The translations under genes were made by a program, and so were the position numbers. This document shows positions 50,528 to 59,694 of a stretch of 64,000 bases of DNA, piece after piece (the stretch's first letter is position 1; each line of letters begins with the position of its first letter). The stretch is from Nocardia vinacea (GTDB lineage: Bacteria > Actinomycetota > Actinomycetes > Mycobacteriales > Mycobacteriaceae): positions 1,798,001-1,862,000 of the forward strand of contig NZ_CP109149.1 of assembly GCF_035920345.1 (NCBI RefSeq), written 5' to 3'. The notes under the pieces were generated by a model. It ran no database searches. It was given only the letters and a program-made list of their open reading frames with translations, and had not been told where the DNA came from.

Positions 50528-51586
50528 TCAGCGGTTCGGGTCGAGCACGATCTTGCTGACGTCCTGGTCGCGCGACGCGTAGAGGGTGTAGGCCTCGGGC
50601 CCCTGACTCATCGGCATCCGGTGCGAGACAACGTCACCCGGCCGGATTCGGCCGCTGCTCGTCAATCTGAGGAGCACGGGTAACTCCGCTTGCACGGAGC
50701 ACAGTCCGATGGCGAATTCCAGCTCCTTCACTTGGGCGTACTGCATCGGAAACGGCAGTGCAGGACTCTGATTGACGCCGATGACGCTGACTCGGCCACG
50801 GACCCGGACCAGCTTGACCGCCAGCACGATGGTCTCATCGGAGCCGACGGCGTCGATGACGGCATCGAGGCCGGTTCGGCCCACGATCAACCGTACTTCG
50901 TCGCGAACGTGCTCACCCGCTGCGAGTGCGGTGGCGCCCATGGCCTGCGCCCGACTGCGACGCGACTCCACGGGGTCTATGCCGATGACGTTCGCCGCAC
51001 CCATCGCGAAGGCGCACTGGACACTCATGAGCCCGACGGGCCCAAGGCCGATAACGACGACGTTGTCACCGGGAGCGATCCGGGCGCGCCGACATCCGTA
51101 CCACGCCGTCGGTGCGTTGTCCGTCAGCACGATCGCGGCTTCGTCGCTCACGTCATCGGGCACGGCGACGAGGTTGCGGGCGGCATGGGGCACGAGCACC
51201 TGCTGGGCTTGCGCGCCCTGGAGCTTCGGACCTATTCCGTAGCACGATTCGCTCCAATGCCCAGACTTGGTCAGGCAGGCCGACACCCGACCGGCGCTGC
51301 ACTCGTCGCACGTCGCACAGCCGACAGAAGCAGGGATGAGCACCCGGGTTCCGACAGCCAGATCTCCCGAGTCCCGACCGGCTCGACTGATGATGCCGAG
51401 CGCCTCGTGGCCAACCGTGTAGCCGATGGTGTCGCTGAAGCCGTGACCGTTCCAGATGTGCAGGTCACTGCCGCAGATCCCCGCCGTAACAACGTCGACA
51501 ATCGCCTGATGCGGCTCGGTGATGGATGGTTCGGGGGCGTCGGCGAAGGCGATGTCCCGAGGGCCACGGTAGACCAGAGCCTTCAC
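50528..51586 (-). CDS. Zinc-dependent alcohol dehydrogenase
   Basis: A 352-residue medium-chain dehydrogenase. Catalytic zinc ligands are in AGICGSDLH and GHEALG, and the structural zinc motif is CATCDECSAGRVSAC. The NAD-binding segment is VIGLGPVGLMSVQCA, followed by an acidic IGID, so NAD is likely. It should convert an alcohol, perhaps one made by the P450 at 55478, to an aldehyde or ketone. It starts with GTG and lies 162 bp downstream of the ferredoxin reductase gene on the same strand, so it is probably the end of the operon. Confidence 0.87.
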   Translation of the reverse strand: MKALVYRGPRDIAFADAPEPSITEPHQAIVDVVTAGICGSDLHIWNGHGFSDTIGYTVGHEALGIISRAGRDSGDLAVGTRVLIPASVGCATCDECSAGRVSACLTKSGHWSESCYGIGPKLQGAQAQQVLVPHAARNLVAVPDDVSDEAAIVLTDNAPTAWYGCRRARIAPGDNVVVIGLGPVGLMSVQCAFAMGAANVIGIDPVESRRSRAQAMGATALAAGEHVRDEVRLIVGRTGLDAVIDAVGSDETIVLAVKLVRVRGRVSVIGVNQSPALPFPMQYAQVKELEFAIGLCSVQAELPVLLRLTSSGRIRPGDVVSHRMPMSQGPEAYTLYASRDQDVSKIVLDPNR

Positions 51587-51748
51587 GGAGTGCCGCCGTC
51601 CAGTCCGAGCATCGCCCGGCTGCCAGCAGTCGCTGCGTCCGTGGGCAGGACGAAAGCAGCCGCGTATAGCTTTCCATCCAATTTCTTACTCCGAGTTCTT
51701 CTGAAAGTTGTCGCTATCAATCAAGATTGGGTTGAGCAGGGCGTCCGG

Positions 51749-52984
51749 CTACGACACCGCGACTCGGGCACGCGTCGCGGCGAATTCGAGTGCTGCCGAC
51801 CAACTGGCGCGCTCGGCTATCAAACGGCGATATTTCATGATCTCGCGCGGTTCGTTCATGGTCAGCACTCCGGCCAGGCGTTCGCCACTGCGGTACAGCG
51901 CCACGAATCGGCCGTCGTTCACGTCGCCGCTGACGACGCGCACTTCGCCCTCATCCGGCACGCCGACGAACTGGATGCGACTGTCGTACCAGTCGGACCA
52001 GAAATACGGCACCGTCGTGTACGCCGAGAGGGGATGCTCGCCGAGCGCGTTCCGCGCCGCGATCGCTCCCTGTTCCGCAGCACTCGTCCAGTGTTCGAGC
52101 CGCATCTCGCGGCCGAAGAGGCTGTTGCGCCAACGCGCGACATCGCCGGCCGCATAGACGTCGGGCACCGAAGTCCGCAGATACTCATCGCAGATCACAC
52201 CGTTATCGACGCGAACGCCCGAACCGGCCAGCCAGTCGGTGGCGGGCGTCGCCCCGATGCCGATCACAACCAGGTCCGCGTCCAGGACGGTGCCGTCCGC
52301 CAGCCTGACCCGCTCTACCGAGCCCTGCCCCTCGATCGCGGAAACGCCTATACCGCAACGCAACTCAACACCATTGCGGGCGTGCAGGGAGCTACAGGCC
52401 GGTCCCATCCGCTCCCCCACCGCACGCACCAGCGGCACTGGAAACGCCTCGACGATCGTGACATCGAGTCCCCGTTTGCGGGCCGCGGAGGCCACCTCCG
52501 AGCCGATGAAGCCGGCCCCGACGACCACGGTCCTGGCTCCGGCATCCAATGCCGACCGCACGGCGCGCGCGTCATCCAGAGTGCGCAGGGTGTGAACACC
52601 CGACAGTCCCTCGGTTCCGGGGAACGAACGCGCCGTAGCTCCCGTGGCGATGACCAATGCACGATAGGGGTACTCGGAGTCGCCGACCTCGACAACTCTG
52701 CGCTCGGTACCGAGTCGCGTCGCCGGTGCTCCGAGGACGAGTTCGACGCCAAGCTCGCCCGCGAGCATCTGCTCGGTGCGAAAGTGCGTCTCTTCCGGTT
52801 CCGCGTTGTCCAGGAACGCTTTCGACAGTGGTGGCCGATCGTAGGGAAGATGCTTCTCGGCTCCGATCAGAGTGATCGGACCGGTATAGCCGCTCTTGCG
52901 CGCGCCCTCGACGGCCCGCAACCCGGCCAGCGAGGCTCCGACGACGACAAGCGGTGCAATGGCGCGGGCTGGGCACACGGTCAC
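51749..52984 (-). CDS. NAD(P)H:ferredoxin reductase (rubredoxin/putidaredoxin reductase type)
   Basis: A 411-residue FAD flavoprotein. The FAD motif is VVVGASLAGLRAVEGAR, the NAD(P) motif is VVVGAGFIGSEVASAARKRG and the second FAD motif is VYAAGDVARW. The C-terminal domain is the reductase dimerisation type. It should reduce the ferredoxin encoded directly upstream, whose stop overlaps its GTG (GTGA). Together with the P450 this makes a complete three-component monooxygenase. Confidence 0.92.
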   Translation of the reverse strand: MTVCPARAIAPLVVVGASLAGLRAVEGARKSGYTGPITLIGAEKHLPYDRPPLSKAFLDNAEPEETHFRTEQMLAGELGVELVLGAPATRLGTERRVVEVGDSEYPYRALVIATGATARSFPGTEGLSGVHTLRTLDDARAVRSALDAGARTVVVGAGFIGSEVASAARKRGLDVTIVEAFPVPLVRAVGERMGPACSSLHARNGVELRCGIGVSAIEGQGSVERVRLADGTVLDADLVVIGIGATPATDWLAGSGVRVDNGVICDEYLRTSVPDVYAAGDVARWRNSLFGREMRLEHWTSAAEQGAIAARNALGEHPLSAYTTVPYFWSDWYDSRIQFVGVPDEGEVRVVSGDVNDGRFVALYRSGERLAGVLTMNEPREIMKYRRLIAERASWSAALEFAATRARVAVS

Positions 52985-53175
52985 TCCTCCACCAGCGTCA
53001 ACGCTTCCGTCGGACAGCCCTCACACGCCTTCTTGACATCGTCCAGCAGCCCGTCGGGGACGGTATCGCTCAGCAGGACGAGCTCACCTTCGTCGTTCAC
53101 TTCGAAAACAGTCGGTGCGAATGATTCGCAAATGCCCAGGCCGGTGCACTTCGTCCGGTCGAGTTCGATCTTCAT
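52981..53175 (-). CDS. [3Fe-4S] ferredoxin of the P450 system
   Basis: A 64-residue ferredoxin with Cys10 and Cys16 (CTGLGIC) and the CEGCP motif (Cys51, Cys54). Gly replaces the middle Cys of a 4Fe-4S site, so a 3Fe-4S cluster is expected. ATG 53175 has AAGG upstream. It lies between the frameshifted SDR gene and the reductase gene and overlaps the latter by 4 bp. Confidence 0.9.
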   Translation of the reverse strand: MKIELDRTKCTGLGICESFAPTVFEVNDEGELVLLSDTVPDGLLDDVKKACEGCPTEALTLVEE

Positions 53176-53188
53176 GTCGTGCCTTACT

Positions 53189-54084
53189 TCAGTGGTTCTT
53201 CTGGGTTTCACCGGCTTGTGCCGCAGTCAGCTCCGCGACGATCTTCAAGACGTCGTAGGACCTGTTGTCCCGCTCGGAGGATCGCAGCGCGGTGAACGCC
53301 TCGTCGACATCCGTTGCGCGCGCGTCGAAGTACTGGCGCGCATTCACGTGCGTCGCGATCAGGAATCTCTCGGCTTCGACACCATCGAATGCCATGCCGG
53401 CCACCGCGGCCGCATCCATGCCGTGCGCCAACAGTGCACGTGCGAGCTCATTTTCCGGGATCGGCCCGCCGGTTCGCGGGGCCGTTGCGCCCCCGAACGC
53501 CACAGTCCGGTCGAGACCAGCCCCGGAATCATGGTGCTGACGCCGACATGCGGCGGCATTTCACGCCGCAGGACATCGGCCAGGCCCAGCACGGCGTGCT
53601 TGGTGGCTGTGTAGAAACCATTGCCGGGGAAAGGAATTCCGATCGCGTGCTCGGAAGCGGTCACAAGCAGCCACCCTGGGTCGGCGGCGGCGACCATCCG
53701 GCGGCCGAACGCGCGCAGCGTTGCCCAAGTGCCGGTGACATTCACCGACAGCGCCCAATTCAGATCCTCGGGTTTCGCGGCGAGCAGCGGTGCCGACGGA
53801 GTGTTGACACCCGCGTTGGCGCACACCAACCCCGGCGTCCCCAGTGTCCGCTCCACCTCGTCGGCGAGCCGCTCCACGGCGGTGACATCGGAGATGTCAC
53901 ACGCGAACGGGACCACCGGCACCTGGTATTCGGAAATCCTCTGCGCGGTGGCGTTGGCCGCGACGGAATCGATATCGACGACTACTACTGCGGCGGCTTT
54001 GCGCACAACGGCTTCTTCGGCAAGCGCTGCCCCGATACCGCTACCAGCACCGGTGACGACGACGATACGTCCTTCGAACTTCAC
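53189..54084 (-). pseudogene. Short-chain dehydrogenase gene with a frameshift
   Basis: GTG 54084 opens an SDR with TGAGSGIG, CANAG and the YTATK active site, followed by MIPGLVSTGLW. Near 53465, at a GGCGGGCC run, the homology moves to another frame that continues as PIPENELARALLAHGMDAAA and FLIATHVNARQYF to the stop at 53189. The intact protein would have about 297 residues. Catalytic residues all lie before the break. The start overlaps the aldehyde dehydrogenase stop (GTGA). Either a real frameshift or a base error is possible. Confidence 0.8.
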
Positions 54085-55481
54085 AGCTTCACCGCCACGA
54101 ATTTGGTCTGTGTGTAGTGATGGAGGGCCTCCATGCCCTTCTCGCGCCCGTAGCCGCTGGACTTGTAGCCGCCGAACGGCCCTTCGACGAGACCGGCCTG
54201 CCATTCGTTGACGTAGACCTGCCCGGCCTCCAACTGCGCTGCGACCCGATGCGCTCGCGATAGGTCCTTCGTCCAGAGCCCGGCAGCGAGGCCGTATTGG
54301 GAGTCATTGGCGATCCGCACCGCGTCCTCCTCCGATGAGAAAGGAATCACGACGAGTACTGGGCCGAAGACCTCTTCGCGAGCGATCGTCATATCGTTCG
54401 TCACCCTGGTGTAGACGGTCGGTTGCACCAGCCACCCATCTCCGACCGCCGCGCCACCGTAGGCCAGCGTGGCCCCGTTCTGTTCGGCAACCCGGAAATA
54501 GGACAGCACCTTCTCGAACTGCGCCTCTGTGGTCATCGGACCGTAGGTCTGCCCGGGCTTGATCTGTTCGAGGCCGGTGACCAACGCTTCCACGAATCGG
54601 TCGTGGATCTCCTCCGCGACCAGCAGACGGGTTCCGGCACTGCAGATCTGGCCCGCGTTGAGAACAAAGGCGTTGATCGAGCCCTTGACGGCGGCCGCCA
54701 AATCCGCGTCGGCGAACACGATATTTGCGGATTTCCCGCCTAGTTCCAGGGTCAGGGGCAGAATCCGGTCGGCGGCGATGTGCGCGATCTCGCGCCCGGC
54801 GCGTACCGAACCGGTGAACGCGACCTTGCTGACCGACGTATGTTCGACAAGGGGTCGGCCGACATCCATGCCGGTTCCGGTGACCACATTGAGCACACCG
54901 GGTGGCAGGCCAGCGGCATCTGCGATTCGAGCCAGTTCCAGCGTGGTCGCCGAGGTGAACTCCGACGGTTTGGCGACCACGACGTTGCCTGCGGCCAATG
55001 CGGGTGCGATCGCCCGCGCGGCCTGGTTCAGCGGCGCGTTCCACGGTGTGATCACGCCGACGACGCCGAACGGCTCACGCAGGGTATAGCCGTGCACCCC
55101 TGGGCCCAGATCGATGATCTCGCCTCCCGGCAGATTCGCCAGCCCAGCGTAGAAGTCGAAATAGGCTGCGACTCCTTCGACCTCGATGGGAGTCTGCCAA
55201 TCCGGCTTGCCCGATTCGGCCGACTCGAGTTCGGCCAGGCGAGCTGATTCGTCGCGCAACCCCGCCGCGATCGCTGCCAGAATTCTGCCGCGCTCCCCTG
55301 GCTTGCGGAATCGCCAACCCGGTAGTGCCGCGGCTGCGGCCTCCGTCGCCGCGTTCACATCTGCTTCGGTACCAGCGGCGATCTCGCACACAACCGCATC
55401 GGTGCCGGGGCGGGTCGATGTCAGGTGTTCACCGTTGACCGGTGCGGTGTCCACTCCGCCGATCCAGTGCCCGTACTTCAC
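54081..55481 (-). CDS. NAD(P)-dependent aldehyde dehydrogenase
   Basis: A 466-residue aldehyde dehydrogenase. The catalytic pair is Glu246 (LELGGKSANI) and Cys280 (NAGQIC), with Asn147 in PWNAP. It should turn the aldehyde of the P450/ADH pathway into the acid. GTG 55481 overlaps the P450 stop (GTGA); the upstream extension is P450 sequence in another frame. The family is broad, so the substrate is not predictable from sequence. Confidence 0.92.
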   Translation of the reverse strand: MKYGHWIGGVDTAPVNGEHLTSTRPGTDAVVCEIAAGTEADVNAATEAAAAALPGWRFRKPGERGRILAAIAAGLRDESARLAELESAESGKPDWQTPIEVEGVAAYFDFYAGLANLPGGEIIDLGPGVHGYTLREPFGVVGVITPWNAPLNQAARAIAPALAAGNVVVAKPSEFTSATTLELARIADAAGLPPGVLNVVTGTGMDVGRPLVEHTSVSKVAFTGSVRAGREIAHIAADRILPLTLELGGKSANIVFADADLAAAVKGSINAFVLNAGQICSAGTRLLVAEEIHDRFVEALVTGLEQIKPGQTYGPMTTEAQFEKVLSYFRVAEQNGATLAYGGAAVGDGWLVQPTVYTRVTNDMTIAREEVFGPVLVVIPFSSEEDAVRIANDSQYGLAAGLWTKDLSRAHRVAAQLEAGQVYVNEWQAGLVEGPFGGYKSSGYGREKGMEALHHYTQTKFVAVKL

Positions 55482-56752
55482 AACGCCACCGGTGCCGGGC
55501 ACGCGCCGTACTCGACGGGCATTTCCGTCAAGGCGTTGAACCAGATGCTGCGCAGACGGGTGACTGGGCCACTCACATGCACCTGCGGGCGGGCGGTCAG
55601 TAGTTCCTCCAGAATCGTCCGCATCTGCAACCGTGCCAGCGTAGTGCCCATGCAATAGTGCGGTCCGGCGCCGAAGGACAAATGCTGATCGGCATTGGGC
55701 CGCAGAATGTCGAACCGGTCCGGATCGGTGAACAGCTCTTCATCCCGGTTCGCCGAAGCATAGGACAGGTAGACCTTGTCGCCTTCCCCGATCCGAACAC
55801 CGTGCAGCTCGAAATCACGAGTCGCGGTGCGCCGGAACTGCACCACCGGCGGTGAGAAACGCAGCGTCTCTTCAATAGCGTTCGGCAACCGCCCCGGCAG
55901 ATCGTCCAAGAGCACCGCGCGTTGTTCGGGGAATTCGCTCAGCAGGCGGATTACGTGCGCGGTTGTGTTTCGTGTCGTTTCGTGACCGGCTATCGACAGT
56001 GTAAGGAAGAACATATTGATTTCGAAGTCGGTGAGCCGCTCGCCGTCGATTTCCTTGTTGGCGTAATTGCTCAGCATGCTGCCGTCGGGATTCTTTCGCT
56101 TTTCCTCGACCAGTTGATGGCAGTACCCGAACAGCTCCATCGCAACTTGAAGTGCATCGGTGTCGGGGTCTTCGACCGCGGCGATGGCGTTGCCCCATTC
56201 GAAGAACTGCTTCCAGTCGCTCTTGGGTACACCCATCAGTTCGGTCAGGGTCATCATGGGGAGTTCGGCGGCCACGGTGTAGACGAACTCACCGTCATCG
56301 GCGTCACGAACGCGGTCGATGATCCGCTTGGCGTGGGATTTGATCATCGGTTCCAGCTTCGCGATGTTCTTGGGGGTGAACCCGGCCGACACCAGCTTGC
56401 GGTAAGCCGTGTGTTCGGGGTGATCCTTTCCCATCAAGCCGGTCCGTTGACCTTCCAAGGTGTGCGGACTGCCAGGCGGGGCATCGGGATTGGGGTCGTA
56501 GAGGACCGGGCCGCCCAACCAGGACGAGAACAACTCTGCATCTCGTGAGGCCATATTCACATCCTGATACTTGGACAGCACCCAGAATCCGCGATTCATC
56601 GGCATGGCACCGCCGATCGGCTTATCCGGAGGCGGATTCCAGTGCACCGGCGCCTCGCGGCGCAATGTCGCGAAGTACTCGTACGGCGGCATTCCCACCT
56701 CGAGTAGCTGGTCCGGGTCGGCGAGATTGACGTCGCCGGGCTTGAAAGTCAT
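55478..56752 (-). CDS. Cytochrome P450 (CYP124/125/142- or linalool-hydroxylase-like)
   Basis: A 424-residue P450. The I-helix motif is IAGHETTRN, ExxR is in EETLR and the heme loop is FGAGPHYCMG. The AGHETTRN and HYCMG combination resembles the group with CYP124/125/142 (terminal hydroxylation of methyl-branched chains) and bacterial linalool hydroxylases. It probably attacks a terminal methyl of a terpenoid or branched lipid. The ATG has GGAGGA 6 nt upstream. It is the first gene of an operon with ALDH, SDR, ferredoxin and reductase. Confidence 0.92.
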   Translation of the reverse strand: MTFKPGDVNLADPDQLLEVGMPPYEYFATLRREAPVHWNPPPDKPIGGAMPMNRGFWVLSKYQDVNMASRDAELFSSWLGGPVLYDPNPDAPPGSPHTLEGQRTGLMGKDHPEHTAYRKLVSAGFTPKNIAKLEPMIKSHAKRIIDRVRDADDGEFVYTVAAELPMMTLTELMGVPKSDWKQFFEWGNAIAAVEDPDTDALQVAMELFGYCHQLVEEKRKNPDGSMLSNYANKEIDGERLTDFEINMFFLTLSIAGHETTRNTTAHVIRLLSEFPEQRAVLLDDLPGRLPNAIEETLRFSPPVVQFRRTATRDFELHGVRIGEGDKVYLSYASANRDEELFTDPDRFDILRPNADQHLSFGAGPHYCMGTTLARLQMRTILEELLTARPQVHVSGPVTRLRSIWFNALTEMPVEYGACPAPVAL

Positions 56753-57290
56753 TTATTTTCCTCCGAATTTTTCTGCTTCATATTTCTGACGGAGTCGACT
56801 ACGGCTGCTGTGAATTAGCCGAGGTTATTGCTCGGGCCATGCCCGCCCCTAGGGGAGCAATACCGGACATGTCGGAGAGACACCCGGTGCCGTGATCGCC
56901 GAATTTTCGCGAACCCCGCTGTTGAGGGACTGCTAGTGAGTCGTCGACGCGCGGTGTTCGGCGTTCCCGTCGATCGCCTCCACCTCGCTGTGAGTCATGT
57001 CACCTAGCATGACTTCAAAAATTATTTTGTCAACCACTAATTTTTTTCTCCCACTGTTTCCCCAGCTCAAGTGGGGTAAAGCCGATGCTGGTGCACGCAC
57101 GCGGGCGCTGAACCGCTAGCGGCGGACCAGCGCACCGCAACAACGCGACCGTGTCGCTGGAACGACGCGGACCGGGCACGCGGCTGTGGAACCCGGCCAC
57201 TATCAATCGGTCAGGCCACGGTCACCGTTCACCGATTCGACACCGGCATGGATCCGGGAGTCGACCGCCGCATGCTCGCTCGCCGACCGG
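56753..57290 (-). promoter_or_regulatory. Long leader and promoter of the P450 operon
   Basis: This 538-bp gap holds no credible gene. On the minus strand a perfect TTGACA -35 lies at 57028-57033 inside an AT-rich operator candidate (57017-57047), and a weak -10 (TGCTAG) follows at about 18 bp. That gives a leader of roughly 250 nt before the P450 ATG. The part 57050-57290 lies after the end of the TetR gene. Confidence 0.5.
57017..57047. promoter_or_regulatory. AT-rich operator candidate A
   Basis: A 31-bp site with A-rich and T-rich flanks around TTGTCAACCA, ending TAATTTTTTT. It shares TTGTCA and TAATTTTTT with site C (58711) and an A-run/T-run layout with site B (57931). It covers the -35 of the P450 operon, so a bound TetR protein would repress it. 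Confidence 0.6.
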
Positions 57291-57929
57291 CTACGCACCC
57301 AGGCGAGCGGCGCCGAGCCGGGTTCGCGTCGTCTCGATCATATGGTCGAGCGGCGGCACCGGATCGAATGCTTCGGGGGCCAACCTCCATTGGTAGCCGA
57401 CCCCGCGCAACATCGCCACGACGACCTGCGCTTCCACCACCGGATCGACGGTCGCGCGGATCGAGCCGTCGGCGATTCCGCGTCGAATCTGTCCCGCGAG
57501 CACTTCCCAGGTCTCCCGGTGTAGCTCGACGAAGCGCTCCCGCAGCTCCTGGCCAGGCCCCAGCGCTTCGAACATCAGGGCATAGAGCACCCGCAACGAT
57601 CGGCGGTCGAGCCGGTACTGATCCCGGATGCCTTCCAGCAAAACCATCAAACCGTCGAGCCCCGAAAGGCCTTCGGCCCGAGGCGTGATCGTCGTAATCG
57701 TCCAACGCCTGACGATTCGGTCGACCAGCGCCTCGAGCAATTTCGTCTTGGAACCGAACCGCGCGGTGGCAAGGCTGCGGCTGTAGCCCGCACGCTCACC
57801 GACCGTGGCCAGGGTCATGCTCGCATACCCACCTTCGGCGACCAGTTCACCCGCCGCTTCCAGCAGCAACCGCGTGGACAGCTGCGAGCGCGCTTGATGC
57901 CCGTTGAGCGATTCGACCTCAATATGCAT
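57291..57929 (-). CDS. TetR-family regulator 1 of a paralogous pair
   Basis: A 212-residue TetR protein. The N-terminal part QARSQLSTRLLLEAAGELVA, then ASMTLATVGERAGYSRSLAT and RFGSKTKLLEALV is nearly superposable on the regulator encoded next. The C-terminal halves are also related. ATG 57929 sits 6-7 nt after a TACAAT -10 box that lies inside operator candidate B, so the message is probably leaderless and autoregulated. It is the likely local repressor of the P450 operon and the divergent acyl-CoA operon. Confidence 0.87.
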   Translation of the reverse strand: MHIEVESLNGHQARSQLSTRLLLEAAGELVAEGGYASMTLATVGERAGYSRSLATARFGSKTKLLEALVDRIVRRWTITTITPRAEGLSGLDGLMVLLEGIRDQYRLDRRSLRVLYALMFEALGPGQELRERFVELHRETWEVLAGQIRRGIADGSIRATVDPVVEAQVVVAMLRGVGYQWRLAPEAFDPVPPLDHMIETTRTRLGAARLGA

Positions 57930-57930
57930 C

Positions 57931-57960
57931 AAAAAATTGTAGCTGACTAACCAATTTTTT
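57931..57960. promoter_or_regulatory. AT-rich operator candidate B
   Basis: A 30-bp site with terminal AAAAAATT/AATTTTTT and the inner GTCAGCTA (minus strand), shared with site C. It overlaps the last codons of TetR gene 2 and the -10 box of TetR gene 1. This places the promoter of gene 1 inside the end of gene 2. Confidence 0.6.
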
Positions 57961-58603
57961 CGGCACCATGATCTACACCCACAGGCAGCAGCGCATCGAT
58001 CAGCAGGCCGAGGTCATCGAGGGCTCGATCCACGGCAACATCCTCGGGATCGAGCATCGCCTGATAGGCCGCACCACGCAGACCGCCGACCACCAGGCGG
58101 GCCACCGCCTCGGCATCGACGTCGGACCCTACAGTCCCCTCGGCCATACCCGATTCGATGACGCCACGCACCGAAGTGCGCAGATCGCGGTGCAGTTCGA
58201 GCATGCGCTGCTGTAGCAGCGGGACCGGCAGCAACGCCTCGAACATCAGGATGTAGAGCGCGCGCATCCGATTCGGCGAACGAAGCCAGCTGGACTTCAG
58301 CTCGGCCAGCATGGCCCGGATCGCGACCGCACCGGTCGTACCGCCGATGACCTCACGCAGCGACCTACCCTGCCAGTCGACGACCATGCGTTCGACCAGC
58401 GCCCACAGTAGCCCTTCCTTCGAACCGAACCGTGCGGTCACCAGCCCGGGGCTATAGCCCGCGCGAACGCCGATCGCCGCCAGCGTCATGCGCTCGTAGC
58501 CGCCTTCGGCGATGAGATCCGCCGCCGCGTCCAGGAGTCGACTGGTCGACAGTTCCGAACGCGCCTGCTTCGGGGTGGGCAGGTTGCGATCCACACGTGC
58601 CAC
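57947..58603 (-). CDS. TetR-family regulator 2 of a paralogous pair
   Basis: A 218-residue TetR protein with QARSELSTSRLLDAAADLIA and YERMTLAAIGVRAGYSPGLV as HTH region. It is the paralogue of the regulator at 57291. GTG 58603 has GGAGG 6 nt upstream. Its stop lies 18 bp before the start of the other TetR gene, so both may also be read from one message. It is divergent from the catabolic operon starting at 58859; operator C lies between them. Confidence 0.87.
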   Translation of the reverse strand: MARVDRNLPTPKQARSELSTSRLLDAAADLIAEGGYERMTLAAIGVRAGYSPGLVTARFGSKEGLLWALVERMVVDWQGRSLREVIGGTTGAVAIRAMLAELKSSWLRSPNRMRALYILMFEALLPVPLLQQRMLELHRDLRTSVRGVIESGMAEGTVGSDVDAEAVARLVVGGLRGAAYQAMLDPEDVAVDRALDDLGLLIDALLPVGVDHGAEKIG

Positions 58604-58710
58604 AGTGATCCTCCATGCTCGCCACCTTCGCTTCGAGGGGCGATATTCCCATTCGATCCCCGCATCCTACTGATCATGCCCCTGCTCAGCCTTGCTGACC
58701 TGCGCGGAAG

Positions 58711-58740
58711 AAAATTAAGTTGTCAGCTAGATAATTTTTT
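58711..58740. promoter_or_regulatory. AT-rich operator candidate C
   Basis: A 30-bp site beginning AAAATTAAGT, centred on TGTCAGCTAG and ending ATAATTTTTT. GATAAT (58730-58735) inside it can serve as the -10 of the operon starting at 58859. It lies between that operon and TetR gene 2 and resembles sites A and B. Confidence 0.65.
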
Positions 58741-58858
58741 CGTAGAGTCATGGGACCACTCCGGTGTGCTCCAGCCCACATCGGATTCCGATGGTCCCGC
58801 TGACGTCAGTCTGGGCCTACATCGCCACAACAGTTCCCTACGAAGAGGTAGGTCCCCA

Positions 58859-59665
58859 ATGACCTCAGAGGCAATAGCCGCTTGGCAGGCCGTACGCACT
58901 CGGCTCGACGACGTCCTCGACAGCCTCAGCGCCGACGAGTGGCTGCTGCCCTCCGCCTGTGCCGGCTGGCGAGTGCGCGATGTGATCGCCCACCTGGGCG
59001 CCAGCGCGCGAGCCGTCCTCGATCCGTTGCCGGAGCCTGCCGACGCTCCCCCGCTGCCCGAGAACAGGGAACGCCAGCACGACGTCGCGGTGGCTCGTCG
59101 CCACGGCTGGTCGGTCGATGAAGTCGTCGACGAATACCGCACCTACAGTCCGAAGCTGGTCGAGCTGGTGGGTTCATTCCAGGCCGAACCCACTGCGTCC
59201 CAACCCTTTCCGGTACCGGGACTGGGCGTATACCCGATGCATTCGCTGGCGAACGCGCAGGTGTTCGACTATCACTGCCATCTCCGCCACGATCTGCTCG
59301 GACCCGCCGGCCCGCTCCAGCGCAGCCTGCCCGAACCGGAAGGCGAAGTCGTGCACGCTGCGGTCGTCTGGATGATGCTCGGCTTGCCGCAGATGCAGGG
59401 CAATGAACTCGACGACACCGTCACCGTTCCGATCACCTTCCGGTTCACCGGACCGGGCGCGAGCGAATGGACCGTGCACCGGCCCGACCCCGCGGGCGGA
59501 TTGGTCGTCGAGGAGCACGGCAGCGCCGACGTCATCGTGACCTCGGATGCGGACGCCTTCATCGCCTGGGGCACCAAACGCCGTGACTGGCGGGCGGATT
59601 GCATCATCTCCGGCTCGGATTCGCTCGCCGCGGTCCCGTTGCTGGACGCGCTGAACATCATCTAG
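58859..59665 (+). CDS. Maleylpyruvate isomerase-family, mycothiol-dependent-type protein
   Basis: A 268-residue protein with the DinB/MDMPI fold. The N-terminal helix pattern WRVRDVIAHLG carries a metal-type His, and FDYHCHLRHDL supplies further candidate ligands. A C-terminal SCP2-like domain (ADVIVTSDADAFIAWGTKRR) follows, as in other actinobacterial members. Such proteins use mycothiol for isomerisation or conjugation. In this operon it may handle a reactive acid or its CoA ester. ATG 58859 has GAGGTAGG upstream; it is the first gene of the operon. Confidence 0.8.
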   Translation: MTSEAIAAWQAVRTRLDDVLDSLSADEWLLPSACAGWRVRDVIAHLGASARAVLDPLPEPADAPPLPENRERQHDVAVARRHGWSVDEVVDEYRTYSPKLVELVGSFQAEPTASQPFPVPGLGVYPMHSLANAQVFDYHCHLRHDLLGPAGPLQRSLPEPEGEVVHAAVVWMMLGLPQMQGNELDDTVTVPITFRFTGPGASEWTVHRPDPAGGLVVEEHGSADVIVTSDADAFIAWGTKRRDWRADCIISGSDSLAAVPLLDALNII

Positions 59666-59694
59666 CGGCGGGACACGCCCAGAAAGGATCCCGC

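Noticed and set aside
51587..51748. Small gene between ferredoxin reductase and alcohol dehydrogenase (ATG 51677)
   Set aside because: The frame overlaps the alcohol dehydrogenase start and its composition is typical of an out-of-frame reading; it is more likely leader sequence.
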